Of a DNA stretch of 64,000 bases, positions 1 to 8,448 are shown in pieces; positions within the stretch are counted from its first letter, which is position 1, and each line of letters opens with the position of its first letter. A model generated the notes under the pieces. The model made no database searches. It saw only the letters and a list, made by a program, of their open reading frames with translations, and was not told the origin of the DNA. This DNA comes from Candidatus Neomarinimicrobiota bacterium (GTDB taxonomy: Bacteria; Fidelibacterota; Marinisomatia; Marinisomatales; S15-B10). A program made the translations under genes and the position numbers. The stretch lies in assembly GCA_036476315.1 (NCBI GenBank), contig JAZGBI010000008.1, forward strand, positions 45,791 to 109,790, given 5' to 3'.

Positions 1-76
1 ACCTTGGTAAGTATTGTTTGATCCAATTATCAACTTGAATCGCAATTCATAATCTGTGCATTGGTTATTAACATAA

Positions 77-373
77 AGACAACAATGGAGAAAGTCCTCA
101 AGTTCTTTTTTTGCTGATAGTGATGGGGATATAAACATTTCCTCCCCAGTTGATTACGATATCAAAAGTGGTCTTGAAATTCCAGTGGAAGAACGCTCTC
201 CGGAGGAGGTGACAAGGATTAAGGGAATTCAGTTTACGATTGAGGATATCGATGTGGCAACACCTCCCTCTGATGTGACTCCTGCTGAATCAATCAAAGG
301 GATAATAACAGAAAAAGGAATTGCTGGATATCCTTACATTAGATCGTTGCAGGAACAAAAAAATGAGAGATAA
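77..373 (+). pseudogene. mtnA: 3' remnant of methylthioribose-1-phosphate isomerase
   Basis: The open frame ending at 373 reads through a segment typical of the MtnA C-terminus: ...EIPVEERSPEEVTRIKG followed by DVTPAESIKGIITEKGI, like the family's EIPIEERDPEEVT and DVTPNELITAIITEKG. The match begins near base 140. Upstream the frame closes at a TAA (74-76), and no frame of bases 1-139 gives the expected NGDVANKIGT region, so about three quarters of the gene is missing. A GTG at 185 could start a 62-residue product, but it would lack the catalytic core. MtnA isomerises the product of MtnP, whose gene overlaps it by 11 bases. I infer a decayed gene or a rearrangement or assembly junction just left of base 140. 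Confidence 0.6.
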
Positions 374-1157
374 AATCAAAGTAGGTATCATTGGAGGTTC
401 TGGACTTGAGGACCCAGCATTCATTGATAATTATTCATCTGCTAAAGTATCTACCCCATATGGAGAGCCAAGTTCTGAACTTATTCTCGGTAGAATCTCA
501 GATATTCCGGTAGTAATAATCTCCAGACATGGAAAGGGCCATACAATTACTCCATCTAATGTGAACTACCGTGGGAATCTTTGGTCTCTAAAAGATCAGG
601 GATGTACTCATGTCTTAGCCACGACTGCCTGTGGCTCATTGAGAGAAGATATCAAACGAGGGGACTTTGTTCTTCCTGATCAATTCTTTGATCGCACCAC
701 AAAACGTGAAAGTACGTTTTATGATGAATCAAATGTTCAACATGTACCTATGGGATCACCTTTCTGTGAAAAGACACGTGCAGTTTTACAAAATCAAGCA
801 CAAAAATTAGAATTGAAATATCATCTGGGAGGAACCATAGTCACAATTGAAGGTCCCAGATTTAGCACTAAAGCGGAAAGTATGCTGTTCAGGTCATGGG
901 GTTGCGATGTAATTAATATGTCGACGGTTCCTGAAGTGGTCTTAGCCCGTGAGCTTGGTATGTGCTACCAAAGTATTGCAATGAGTACTGATTATGACTG
1001 TTGGCATGAAAGCGAAGAAGAAGTATCGATGGAGATGATATTTGCAGTTATGGCAGAAAATGCTGAAAATGTTAAGAAACTAGTTATGAATACAATTCCA
1101 TCTTTATCAACAGGAGAATGCAAGTGCCAATCGTTTCATAGGAGTGCCAGTGAATAA
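363..1157 (+). CDS. mtnP: S-methyl-5'-thioadenosine phosphorylase, eukaryote-like
   Basis: It splits methylthioadenosine with phosphate into adenine and methylthioribose-1-phosphate, in the cytosol. The 264-residue protein has the PNP/MTAP family 2 marks: GIIGGSG (8-14), phosphate-site RHGKGH (55-60), TTACGS (87-92), INMSTVPE (184-191) and TDYDCW (209-214), the last typical of enzymes that prefer 6-aminopurines. From memory the similarity to animal MTAP is striking along the whole length. The frame is open to 321, but the ATG at 363 puts the Gly-rich strand at the N-terminus as in the family. The gene overlaps the mtnA remnant and overlaps apt by 14 bases, so product adenine can go straight to AMP. 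The segment is A+T-richer than what follows. Confidence 0.9.
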   Translation: MRDKIKVGIIGGSGLEDPAFIDNYSSAKVSTPYGEPSSELILGRISDIPVVIISRHGKGHTITPSNVNYRGNLWSLKDQGCTHVLATTACGSLREDIKRGDFVLPDQFFDRTTKRESTFYDESNVQHVPMGSPFCEKTRAVLQNQAQKLELKYHLGGTIVTIEGPRFSTKAESMLFRSWGCDVINMSTVPEVVLARELGMCYQSIAMSTDYDCWHESEEEVSMEMIFAVMAENAENVKKLVMNTIPSLSTGECKCQSFHRSASE

Positions 1158-1671
1158 TAGAAAATTAAGGAATAAGATAAGAACGATTCCAGATTTTCCC
1201 AAAACCGGGATACAATTCAGGGACATCACAACTCTTTTATTGGATAATGATGCATTCACGGAATCCATTGACATTTTTTGCGACGAGTTTAAGGACAAGG
1301 AAATCGATGTTATTGTAGGTATTGAAAGCAGAGGCTTCATTTTTGCTTCTCCATTGGCTCTGAAACTTGGGTGTGCTCTAGCTATAGCAAGAAAACCCGG
1401 TAAGCTACCTGGTAACAAAATATCAGTAGAATATGATCTTGAGTATGGAACTGACACAATTGAGATGCATACAGATGCTGTAAAAAAGGGAAACAGAGTA
1501 TTGATAGTTGATGACTTACTTGCAACCGGTGGCACAGCGAAAGCTGTTGGGGAATTGGTTAGAAAATTAAAGGGTGATATAGTCAGCTTTGCATTTCTAA
1601 TAAATCTTCTGGAGTTAAAAGGTGTTAATTTACTTAAACCCCACCCGATTTTTTACATTGTTGAATATTAA
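1144..1671 (+). CDS. apt: Adenine phosphoribosyltransferase
   Basis: It converts adenine and PRPP to AMP, recovering the base released by MtnP. The 175-residue protein begins with the typical IRTIPDFPKTGIQFRDIT, carries the ESRGFIF loop near 61-67, RKPGKLPG at 83-90, and the PRPP-binding motif IVDDLLATGGTA at 121-132, all standard for Apt. Length matches the family. The GTG at 1144 is used here; a second GTG at 1150 is equally possible, and both overlap the end of mtnP. It is the last gene of the salvage cluster, and 640 bases without an intact gene follow. Confidence 0.93.
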   Translation: MPVNNRKLRNKIRTIPDFPKTGIQFRDITTLLLDNDAFTESIDIFCDEFKDKEIDVIVGIESRGFIFASPLALKLGCALAIARKPGKLPGNKISVEYDLEYGTDTIEMHTDAVKKGNRVLIVDDLLATGGTAKAVGELVRKLKGDIVSFAFLINLLELKGVNLLKPHPIFYIVEY

Positions 1672-2001
1672 ATAGGTCAAAGAAATGCCACCAAAGTCAG
1701 TAATTATGGAAATGATGAAGTTGTAACTCGGTGGGAGAGAGGTTCTTGCGCATTTCTATTAACGATTCATAATTCTGTTCATCGCAGCAGCAACCAGAAT
1801 CTGAGAGCAACCTCGCAAAGGATTATTGGCAGAAAACCAGGCACCATCCAAACAAGTGACATATTGAGATCGGCAGGTTCTGGCCAGGTTCCTGCGACCT
1901 TCAGGAGATGAAGTTTCTATCTTGACATTTCAAGAAATCTCCGCCAAGAATAACGGAAAGTTTCCGATTGATAATATGATATCAGAATGGTAGTGTCAAT
2001 C
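1672..2001. other. Intergenic stretch without a recognisable gene
   Basis: No frame here has a recognisable protein or a well-placed start. A TTGACA at 1922-1927 and A+T-rich GATAATATGAT at 1970-1980 lie upstream of the riboswitch and may form part of its promoter, but no pair has good spacing. Base composition changes within this stretch from the A+T-rich salvage genes to the richer G+C of the rest of the window. Confidence 0.5.
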
Positions 2002-2085
2002 AAAAGGGGTGTTATTCCGCCGAGGGTGGGATGGCTGAGATTAGACTCTTAGAACCTGAACTGGGTAATGCCAGCGGAGGAAATG
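2002..2085 (+). promoter_or_regulatory. TPP riboswitch (THI element)
   Basis: The conserved core is present in order: GGGGTG at 2006-2011, CTGAGA at 2035-2040, GAACCTGA at 2052-2059, and CTGGGTAATGCCAGCGGAGG at 2061-2080. These match the pyrimidine-sensing and pyrophosphate-sensing loops of thiamine pyrophosphate aptamers. A Rho-independent terminator starts 18 bases later, the usual arrangement for transcriptional attenuation by TPP. No thiamine biosynthesis or transport gene follows in this window, so its present target is unclear. Confidence 0.9.
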
Positions 2086-2102
2086 AGAAAACAGACTATC
2101 AG

Positions 2103-2131
2103 AATCCTCTTCGGTTTGAAGGGGATTTTTT
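2103..2131 (+). terminator. Rho-independent terminator (riboswitch expression platform)
   Basis: AATCCTCTTC (2103-2112) pairs with GAAGGGGATT (2118-2127) through a GGTTT loop, with one G-U pair, and runs into six T (2126-2131). Its place right after the TPP aptamer suggests it is the switch's OFF structure. As no intact thiamine gene lies beyond, it may now simply end transcription. Confidence 0.8.
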
Positions 2132-2245
2132 CTGATTCTCACACTGCTAGGCAAAATTGCACGTCGTATAGTCCCTGCAATACAAGAAGCCAATGAATCT
2201 CGGTGTCTCGGTATTTATATGTTACAATTGAGGTACAATCAGTAG
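2132..2245 (+). pseudogene. Possible Gfo/Idh/MocA N-terminal remnant
   Basis: The frame ending at the TAG at 2243-2245 contains GKIARRIVPAIQEANES (from 2150), which resembles the start of the Rossmann fold in Gfo/Idh/MocA oxidoreductases (GKIARR..IPAIQEAE). There is no start codon in a sensible place, no G-x-G in front, and the frame closes soon after. It may be a degraded gene once under the TPP switch, or a chance resemblance. The short match keeps confidence low. Confidence 0.3.
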
Positions 2246-2313
2246 TTATTCGGCATCCCAGCTAACTAAGGGTGGTTGTATTTCGCCAATCTCGATCTGA
2301 AAGGGGGCTGATC

Positions 2314-3174
2314 ATGCGGAGCATTCTCGCAGATATTGAATTGTACATACTTCTAATCGCTATTCTCGATGTGGGAGCTATGATTTCAGGCTGTTCCCTG
2401 GTTTCTTCTGGAGGAGATGAAACGACGGCTCTGAAGCAAGCTTCTACTTTGATTGCTGAACGGGGAGACACAACTTGGGATCTCGTTGCATTGGGTGATT
2501 CCACCCCAACAGGATCTGGTGTTAGCGCAGACCTCTCATATGTCCAAGTCTATTCAGCATACATTGAGGAGGATCTTGGGGTCGATGTAGTAGTCAAGAA
2601 CTGGGCCACGAATATGACCCAGACCGTTGCAGACCACGTTGAGGCGGTCCGTAGTGGTGAGGAATTGCGCGAGGATCTACGAAATGCAGAGGTCATTACC
2701 ATCTGGCTGGGATGGCATGACTTGATCCCCAATATCGGTATCGGGAGAGGTGGTCCCTGCTACGAGCGTGCCGATGAAGTAGATGTGGACTGTCTTGGTG
2801 AAGTGACAAATCCTATGCGGGAGGGTTTCGATAAGCTCTTGTCAGAGATTGTGTCTCTTGCAAGCCCAGATGAAACGTTAATCCTGATAGCTGATGTTGG
2901 AATTCCGTCTCTTTTCGTGGCGAGATGGAAAGAGTACGGCACTTTGGATGTATTGAAACGGGATGCCTATGAGGTATGGCGCGAATACATTATTCAAGCT
3001 GCCCGCAAGTATCAGGTCCACGTTGTCAATACATATGAGGTGCTTAATGGACCGAACGGCGATCAGGAGACGCCACCCCAGTATATGCAGTCCGATGGCC
3101 TTCATTTCAATGAACAAGGGCATAAGTTGATTGCTGATCTTCATCGCAGGGTGGGATACGAATACTCCCGATAA
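2314..3174 (+). CDS. SGNH/GDSL-family hydrolase, predicted lipoprotein
   Basis: This is a predicted esterase or lipase-like hydrolase of the SGNH superfamily, substrate unknown. The N-terminus is a lipoprotein signal with lipobox ISGC (Cys27). Block I is ALGDST (Ser63), block III reads LGWHD (132-136) where most members have G-x-N-D, and block V is DGLHFNEQGH (Asp261, His264). The frame runs back to a GTG at 2272, but the ATG at 2314 has a GGGGG ribosome site seven bases before it and places the signal peptide properly. It is a single gene, 140 bases or more from its neighbours, downstream of the TPP riboswitch and terminator. The Asn-to-His change in block III is unusual for the family. Confidence 0.8.
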   Translation: MRSILADIELYILLIAILDVGAMISGCSLVSSGGDETTALKQASTLIAERGDTTWDLVALGDSTPTGSGVSADLSYVQVYSAYIEEDLGVDVVVKNWATNMTQTVADHVEAVRSGEELREDLRNAEVITIWLGWHDLIPNIGIGRGGPCYERADEVDVDCLGEVTNPMREGFDKLLSEIVSLASPDETLILIADVGIPSLFVARWKEYGTLDVLKRDAYEVWREYIIQAARKYQVHVVNTYEVLNGPNGDQETPPQYMQSDGLHFNEQGHKLIADLHRRVGYEYSR

Positions 3175-3512
3175 TTCGAACTTGACCTGACGTGCAAGGC
3201 TATGGTGTAATTGTCAGAGTCTCTTCTCTCTCCGAAATGGCCTTCACACGATCTTGAATGTCCCAGTCAATTCTGCAATGTCATTTTCCTCCGTTAAGTC
3301 TGGATACACAGTTTGTAAATGGGATTCCCGATTATGGTAACGTGAGCAAAACGTGACCAAAAACAACACACAATGGTACACAGAACTTCACCAGTCAACA
3401 CAGTGAGAAATCACTATCGCTCGTCGGAAAACCTGGTTTCTCGTCGCATGATGGATGGATTCATATTGACCAAAGTTTCGAGTGTTTCTCCTGGGGGTCC
3501 CATGTAACTTTC
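3175..3512. other. Intergenic region upstream of pyrF
   Basis: No coding frame with a sensible start or recognisable product is visible. A small hairpin AGTGA-GAAA-TCACT lies near 3401-3414. It presumably holds the promoter of the pyrF-pyrE operon, but I found no convincing -35/-10 pair. Confidence 0.5.
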
Positions 3513-4343
3513 ATGGACGTGCAATCCTTCTCAGATATCCTCGATCATCAAGTTCGCGCGGTGGATTCCCGGTTGTGTGTGGGGCTGGACCTGGACGCAA
3601 ACAGAGTCAGTTCAGGCGGATCGACGTCATTTGAGAATCTGAGGGATTTCGGACGGATGGTCATCGACGCCACTCTCAAGTTTGCGGCAGCATTCAAACT
3701 CAATTTCGCCTTTTTTGAGCGCCATGGAAGTGCGGGATTTCGATGGTTGGAGGACATTCTGAGTCAGATCGATGGTCGGAGGCTCACCATAGGGGATGGA
3801 AAGTGGGGCGACATTTCCAATTCGGCGGAACATTACGCCTCCGCCATATTCGATAAGTTTGGATTTGATGCCGCAACGGTGAATCCATACATGGGTCGTG
3901 ATGCCATTATTCCATTTCTTGAAAGATCGGAAAAGGGAGCATTTGTCCTCTGCTTGACATCCAATGACAGCGCATCAGATCTACAATATCAGAAGGTGGG
4001 GAACGCGAGGTTGTACGGGAGAGTTGTATCGCTGACAAGAGAATTGAATGTAAACAACAACTGTGGTCTTGTGGTTGGAGCAACCAGGGAAGCAGAACTT
4101 GGATATGTGCGGGAACGAGCAGGGAATATGCCCTTTCTTATCCCGGGCGTCGGCGCCCAGGGTGGAAATCTGGAAGCAAGCGTCCGGATTGGGAATAGAG
4201 GCGGCGTTGCACTTATCAGTGTTTCCAGGAGCATTCTGTATGCGGGGGACCAAAGTGAGGAGGCGATCCGCAAAGCAGCAAAGGAATACAGCCACCGGAT
4301 CAATGCCTCTCTCGAGCATGGAAACTCCCCCAGCGGGTCTTGA
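3513..4343 (+). CDS. pyrF: Orotidine 5'-phosphate decarboxylase (subfamily 2)
   Basis: It makes UMP from OMP, the last step of de novo pyrimidine synthesis. The 276-residue length and order fit the second OMPDC subfamily: VGLDLD (23-28), FKLNFAFFE with Lys62, the catalytic DGKWGDI (Asp95, Lys97, Asp100), and a Gly-rich PGVGAQGG phosphate loop in the last quarter. The charged Lys-Asp-Lys-Asp network is kept, but the residue after the catalytic Lys is Trp98 where the family nearly always has Arg (DAKRGDI). It is the first gene of a plus-strand run; pyrE follows one base after its stop. Confidence 0.9.
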   Translation: MDVQSFSDILDHQVRAVDSRLCVGLDLDANRVSSGGSTSFENLRDFGRMVIDATLKFAAAFKLNFAFFERHGSAGFRWLEDILSQIDGRRLTIGDGKWGDISNSAEHYASAIFDKFGFDAATVNPYMGRDAIIPFLERSEKGAFVLCLTSNDSASDLQYQKVGNARLYGRVVSLTRELNVNNNCGLVVGATREAELGYVRERAGNMPFLIPGVGAQGGNLEASVRIGNRGGVALISVSRSILYAGDQSEEAIRKAAKEYSHRINASLEHGNSPSGS

Positions 4344-4344
4344 A

Positions 4345-4923
4345 ATGAAGAGTATTCTTGAGGTGATGAAGTCGACCGGCGCCATTACGGAAGGTCACTT
4401 TCTTCTCACCTCCGGTCGACACAGCGGTGTCTATCTGGAAAAATTCCGCCTGCTGGAAAATCCAGAGATCCTGGATGATGTGGGTCGGCTCATGGCTGAG
4501 GCGTTTGGAGAGGAAGAAACAGACGTTGTTCTCGGAGCCGCAGTTGGTGGAGTTCTGTTGAGTTACGCCACGGCACGGGTACTTAAGAAACGGGGAATCT
4601 TCGCGGAGAGGGTGGATGGAAGACTGGACCTGAGGCGCGGCTTCGTTCTGCACCAGAATGAAAGGGTCCTTATCGTCGAGGATATTGTGACCACCGGTGG
4701 CTCCGTGGAAGAGTTGATCCAGGTTGTAGAGGGACACAGGGCCAGGCTGGTAGGGATTGCGTGTCTGGTGGACAGGACAGAAAAAGGGGTCGATTTCGGA
4801 CATCTTACAAAGCCCCTCTTAAGATATCCTTCAGTATCCTGGGAGTCCCGTGATTGCCCGCTCTGCAAAAGTGGTATTCCCATTGAATCGAGAGGCCGAA
4901 CGGGAAAGGAAGAAGAATCGTGA
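4345..4923 (+). CDS. pyrE: Orotate phosphoribosyltransferase
   Basis: It joins orotate to PRPP to give OMP, the substrate of PyrF encoded just upstream. The 192-residue protein opens with ILEVMKSTGAITEGHFLLTS and GRHS (25-28), has the PRPP motif VLIVEDIVTTGGS (108-120), and ends with CPLCKSGIP, seen in Thermus/Deinococcus-type PyrE. The frame is open far upstream through pyrF; the ATG at 4345 is chosen because it follows the pyrF stop by one base and gives the family's normal N-terminus. The stop overlaps the next gene by four bases (GTGA), which argues for coupled translation. Confidence 0.93.
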   Translation: MKSILEVMKSTGAITEGHFLLTSGRHSGVYLEKFRLLENPEILDDVGRLMAEAFGEEETDVVLGAAVGGVLLSYATARVLKKRGIFAERVDGRLDLRRGFVLHQNERVLIVEDIVTTGGSVEELIQVVEGHRARLVGIACLVDRTEKGVDFGHLTKPLLRYPSVSWESRDCPLCKSGIPIESRGRTGKEEES

Positions 4924-5567
4924 GATTCTCGATGCTTCCCTGGTCGCTATTCTGGCTCTGGGTGGCTTGCGGTGAGAAGCCCACGGAATTGGCCGTCATT
5001 AACACAGATTTCGGGAAAACAGTGGTACGATTCTATGACGACGTGGCACCAAAACATGTTGAGAGTTTCAAAATACTTGTGTCCCAAGGATACTTCGACG
5101 GAACCACATTTCACAGGGTCATACCGGGATTTGTGATTCAAGGAGGTGATCCCAACACCAGAGATGAGGATCGAGCGAATGATGGTCAGGGGGGCCATGC
5201 GGGGAAATACTATGGGATAGGCGATGAGGAGGATCCAAATACCTGGCAGCTCCCTGCTGAGTTTAGCAAAAGGCGACACGTGCGTGGTGCCCTATCCATG
5301 GCCAGGTCCGATAATCCCAACAGTGCGGGAAGTCAGTTCTTCATCTGTGTGGAACCCGTTTTTCGCCTGGACGGTAGATACACCGTCTTCGGCCAGATTG
5401 TTGAGGGAATGGACTTTATTGACAGAATTGTGAACGTGGACACACCCGGAAAACTCGATCCCAATTATCAAGGACGCGACAAGGACAATCCATTGGTACC
5501 CGTGCCTGTGACAATTCGTCTCAGTACTGATCGGGAACTTAGGATCGAGATTCAAGGAAATTCATGA
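4920..5567 (+). CDS. Cyclophilin-type peptidyl-prolyl isomerase, lipoprotein
   Basis: It is predicted to catalyse proline isomerisation in protein folding outside the cytoplasm. A short hydrophobic signal ends in a lipobox-like WVAC (Cys17). The cyclophilin fold follows: FHRVIPGFVIQGGDP (about 58-72), then RGALSMAR and the active-site GSQFFIC. The start is a GTG overlapping the pyrE stop. A small loop around GQGGHAGKYYG replaces the usual short turn, as in many bacterial secreted cyclophilins. The downstream patatin gene overlaps by four bases. Sitting in the same run as dsbD and a TlpA-like protein, it fits envelope protein folding. Confidence 0.88.
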   Translation: MRFSMLPWSLFWLWVACGEKPTELAVINTDFGKTVVRFYDDVAPKHVESFKILVSQGYFDGTTFHRVIPGFVIQGGDPNTRDEDRANDGQGGHAGKYYGIGDEEDPNTWQLPAEFSKRRHVRGALSMARSDNPNSAGSQFFICVEPVFRLDGRYTVFGQIVEGMDFIDRIVNVDTPGKLDPNYQGRDKDNPLVPVPVTIRLSTDRELRIEIQGNS

Positions 5568-6484
5568 GTCGGCGGCTGAGAATCGGACTGGCGCTGGCCG
5601 GCGGAGGGGCCAGGGGAGCAGCACATATTGGGGTCCTTCAGGTTTTCCATGATCACGGCATTTCCATTGACGCCGTAGCCGGAAGTTCAGCTGGAGCGGT
5701 GATCGGAGCCATGTATGCCGCGACCCTCGATCCCGTTTGGGTGGAGAACCGATATCGTGAGTATCTGAACAGCGCCTGTTTTAGGGACTTGGGTTTGCAT
5801 CACTTAAAAAACGGGTCTAACCGGGGTGATTCATTTCTTGAACAGGTCAGTCGTTTTGTCAAAGACAGACTGGTGATTACGTTAGCCCTGAATCGAAAAG
5901 GAATTATTGAAAGAGCGAAGCTGGAGAAGAGTATTGAGTTCCTTCTCCCCGTGAAAGATTTTTCGGATTTGAAGATTCCCCTCTCCGTTGTTGTCACCGA
6001 TTTGAATGCGGGCTCCGAACTCGCTATTTCATCGGGTGATCTCATTGACGCTGTGGTTCACAGTTCCTCCATTCCAGGTTTCATCTCTCCTTCCCAGAAG
6101 GATGGACAGATTCTTGTGGACGGAGGCGTTGCCGCGCCCATTCCCATAAATCACTTGCCAAAATGGGCTGTCGATTTTACAATTGCCGTCGATATTGCAT
6201 TGCGGGAAGTCGATAGCCTGGGGGATTTCAATTTGATTGAACTTATGACCCGGACAAAGCTGGTTACGGGCGTCAAGCTCGCTGATGAACTCGCCAGAAG
6301 GGCTAACTTCGTCATTGAACCGGAAGTGGCGGGCGCGCATTGGTCCGAATTCCAGCGTACGGAAGAGCTGCTGGAAAGCGGACGCAGAGCTGCAGTGTCC
6401 GCCCTCCCTTCTCTTCGGGAACAGATCAACCTGAGAAATCGTTGGACTTTCAAGCTCATGAAAAGGTTCAGAAACAGCGCATGA
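5564..6484 (+). CDS. Patatin-like phospholipase (RssA/NTE type)
   Basis: This is a predicted lipid acyl hydrolase with a Ser-Asp dyad. The 306-residue protein starts with the oxyanion loop GGGARGAAH (13-21), has the nucleophile elbow GSSAG (Ser42), and the DGG motif at 186-188 that supplies the catalytic Asp. There is no signal peptide, so it is likely cytosolic or peripheral to the inner membrane, like E. coli RssA. Start and stop each overlap a neighbour by four bases (ATGA), placing it firmly in the pyrF-to-dsbD transcription unit. The substrate cannot be told from the sequence. Confidence 0.88.
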   Translation: MSRRLRIGLALAGGGARGAAHIGVLQVFHDHGISIDAVAGSSAGAVIGAMYAATLDPVWVENRYREYLNSACFRDLGLHHLKNGSNRGDSFLEQVSRFVKDRLVITLALNRKGIIERAKLEKSIEFLLPVKDFSDLKIPLSVVVTDLNAGSELAISSGDLIDAVVHSSSIPGFISPSQKDGQILVDGGVAAPIPINHLPKWAVDFTIAVDIALREVDSLGDFNLIELMTRTKLVTGVKLADELARRANFVIEPEVAGAHWSEFQRTEELLESGRRAAVSALPSLREQINLRNRWTFKLMKRFRNSA

Positions 6485-8397
6485 GACGGGAAGGACTAAA
6501 TAAGTACCACCATCTGGCATTCGGCTTGCTTCTCGGCTCGATCCTCTTCGCTCAGGTTGACTCACCAGTCAACGTTACTGCCCGGTTGGACCCTTCTACG
6601 TTGCGGGCGGGAGAGGTACTGATGGTTTTCGTCGCGGCCCAGATGGAGCCCGGGTGGCATATCTATTCGGTCAATCGATTTTCCGAAGGCCCTATCCCCT
6701 CGAGAATAACCGTGGAAGGGGAAGGAGTCATCGATCTGGTCGGTCCCACGATGGAACCTGAACCGGTCACCAAATTCGATGAAGGGTTTCAGACGGAGAC
6801 GCACCACCATGAGGGCACGGTGACTTTTGAGACTCCCGTCAGGATTCTCTCCTCATTGGATCCAGGCAGTTACTCTCTTGAGGCAAAACTTCTCTATCAG
6901 GCATGTGATCCAACGATCTGTTACCCCCCCCGCACAGTATCATTCATGCTGAGTTTTACGGTGGAACCGGGGGAGGCCCGAATCGAGGAGACATCGATCA
7001 CCGCCTTCCCAACAACTGGGAGTGGCAGCAATACCGACGTACGGGCGGCGATTCGACAGGGAGGTGGGTCGTACTTATTGCTGGCTGTCTCCATGGGCTT
7101 TCTGGCACTTCTGACTCCGTGTGTTTTCCCGATGATTCCCATCACGGTCTCTTATTTCACGAAGCGGGAGGTCACCAGAAAGCGGGCAGTAGGTGAAGCG
7201 GGACTCTATGGCATCGGCATAATTCTCACCTTTACTCTCATCGGTTTCGTACTCACCTTTCTTTTCGGGGCTGGCGGAATTAACCGGCTGGCTGCCAGTC
7301 CGGTAGTCAATAGTGCGATTGCTCTCATTTTCATTCTGTTCGCATTCAGCCTGTTCGGGTTGCTGGAGATTCGTCTCCCTTCCAGCTGGATAAATGCCAT
7401 CAACCGTAAATCGTCTGCAACGGGTGGTGTGATAGGCATTGTACTGATGGCATTCACGTTTTCTTTAACAACGTTTACCTGCACAGTACCATTCGTGGGA
7501 ACGGTTATGGTGGCGGCGCTCCACGGTGATATCTTCTGGTCACTGCTCGGAGTGACAAGTTTCGCTTCCGTATTCGCCGCTCCGTTCTTCCTTCTGGCTC
7601 TGTTTCCTTCCTGGCTCAAGTCCATGCCCAAGAGCGGAAACTGGATGAACTCGGTCAAGATCACCATGGGCTTCCTGGAACTCGCCGCCGCTTTGAAATT
7701 CGTGAGCAATGTCGATCTTGTCCATCAATGGGAGATTGTCACCCGCCCGGTGTTTATCTCGATCTGGCTTGCGATTGCCCTTGTTATGACCTACTATCTA
7801 TTGGGTAGATTCCGATTCCCCCATGAGACAGCAACCCAATCGATTGGAGCTCTCAGAGTCGTCTTCGCAACATTCTTTCTGACAATATCTTTGTACCTGT
7901 TCCGGGGACTTTTTGGATTTCCTCTTGGTGAACTGGATGCTTTCCTGCCGCCGAGAGATTACGGCAATCCCGCATCCATATCGATGTTTTCTGCAGCAGC
8001 GGTGGGAGAAGAAGAGAGATGGCTCACGAATTACGCAGAAGCTCTCTCTCTGGCAAGAACTGAAAACCGGTCGATTTTTGTCGACTTTACCGGATATACG
8101 TGCACCAATTGCCGATGGATGGAATCCAATGTGTTCACCCGGCCCGAGATAAAGAGTCTTTTCGAGCAGTTGATTCTTGTGAAACTCTATACCGATGGAC
8201 CCAAGCCGGAACATGAAGAGAACCTTCGCTTTGAGCAGGAGCGGTTTGGCACTATCGCGTTGCCATTTTACGCGCTCATGTCTCCAGAGGACCTGATCAT
8301 TGATACTTTGCCCGGCCTCACGAGGAATGTTGACAAATTTACCAATTTCCTCAGGAAAGGAATCCGCAAGGGCCAGCTCGCAACCTTTTCAGAATGA
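6481..8397 (+). CDS. dsbD: Thiol:disulfide interchange protein DsbD
   Basis: It carries reducing equivalents from cytosolic thioredoxin across the inner membrane to periplasmic thiol proteins. All three parts are visible in 638 residues: a signal peptide and N-terminal alpha domain with Cys142/Cys147 (CDPTIC), a polytopic core with the paired cysteines in TPCVFP (Cys214) and FTCTVPF (Cys334), and a C-terminal thioredoxin-like domain with CTNC (Cys541/Cys544). The frame is open further upstream inside the patatin gene; the ATG at 6481 overlaps that gene's stop and starts a normal signal peptide. The next gene, a TlpA-like thioredoxin, is a plausible partner. Confidence 0.95.
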   Translation: MRREGLNKYHHLAFGLLLGSILFAQVDSPVNVTARLDPSTLRAGEVLMVFVAAQMEPGWHIYSVNRFSEGPIPSRITVEGEGVIDLVGPTMEPEPVTKFDEGFQTETHHHEGTVTFETPVRILSSLDPGSYSLEAKLLYQACDPTICYPPRTVSFMLSFTVEPGEARIEETSITAFPTTGSGSNTDVRAAIRQGGGSYLLLAVSMGFLALLTPCVFPMIPITVSYFTKREVTRKRAVGEAGLYGIGIILTFTLIGFVLTFLFGAGGINRLAASPVVNSAIALIFILFAFSLFGLLEIRLPSSWINAINRKSSATGGVIGIVLMAFTFSLTTFTCTVPFVGTVMVAALHGDIFWSLLGVTSFASVFAAPFFLLALFPSWLKSMPKSGNWMNSVKITMGFLELAAALKFVSNVDLVHQWEIVTRPVFISIWLAIALVMTYYLLGRFRFPHETATQSIGALRVVFATFFLTISLYLFRGLFGFPLGELDAFLPPRDYGNPASISMFSAAAVGEEERWLTNYAEALSLARTENRSIFVDFTGYTCTNCRWMESNVFTRPEIKSLFEQLILVKLYTDGPKPEHEENLRFEQERFGTIALPFYALMSPEDLIIDTLPGLTRNVDKFTNFLRKGIRKGQLATFSE

Positions 8398-8448
8398 GGT
8401 CTGGCATCATATACTTCGGACCGGGGTATTTCCATGAGGAAGTGAAAA

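Noticed and set aside
185..373. 62-codon frame as a complete small gene
   Set aside because: Its sequence aligns with the end of MtnA and the similarity continues upstream of the GTG, so it is a fragment of a larger gene.
4063..4344. N-terminal extension of PyrE through the pyrF gene
   Set aside because: The upstream part is the shadow of pyrF in another frame; the ATG at 4345 gives the normal PyrE N-terminus.
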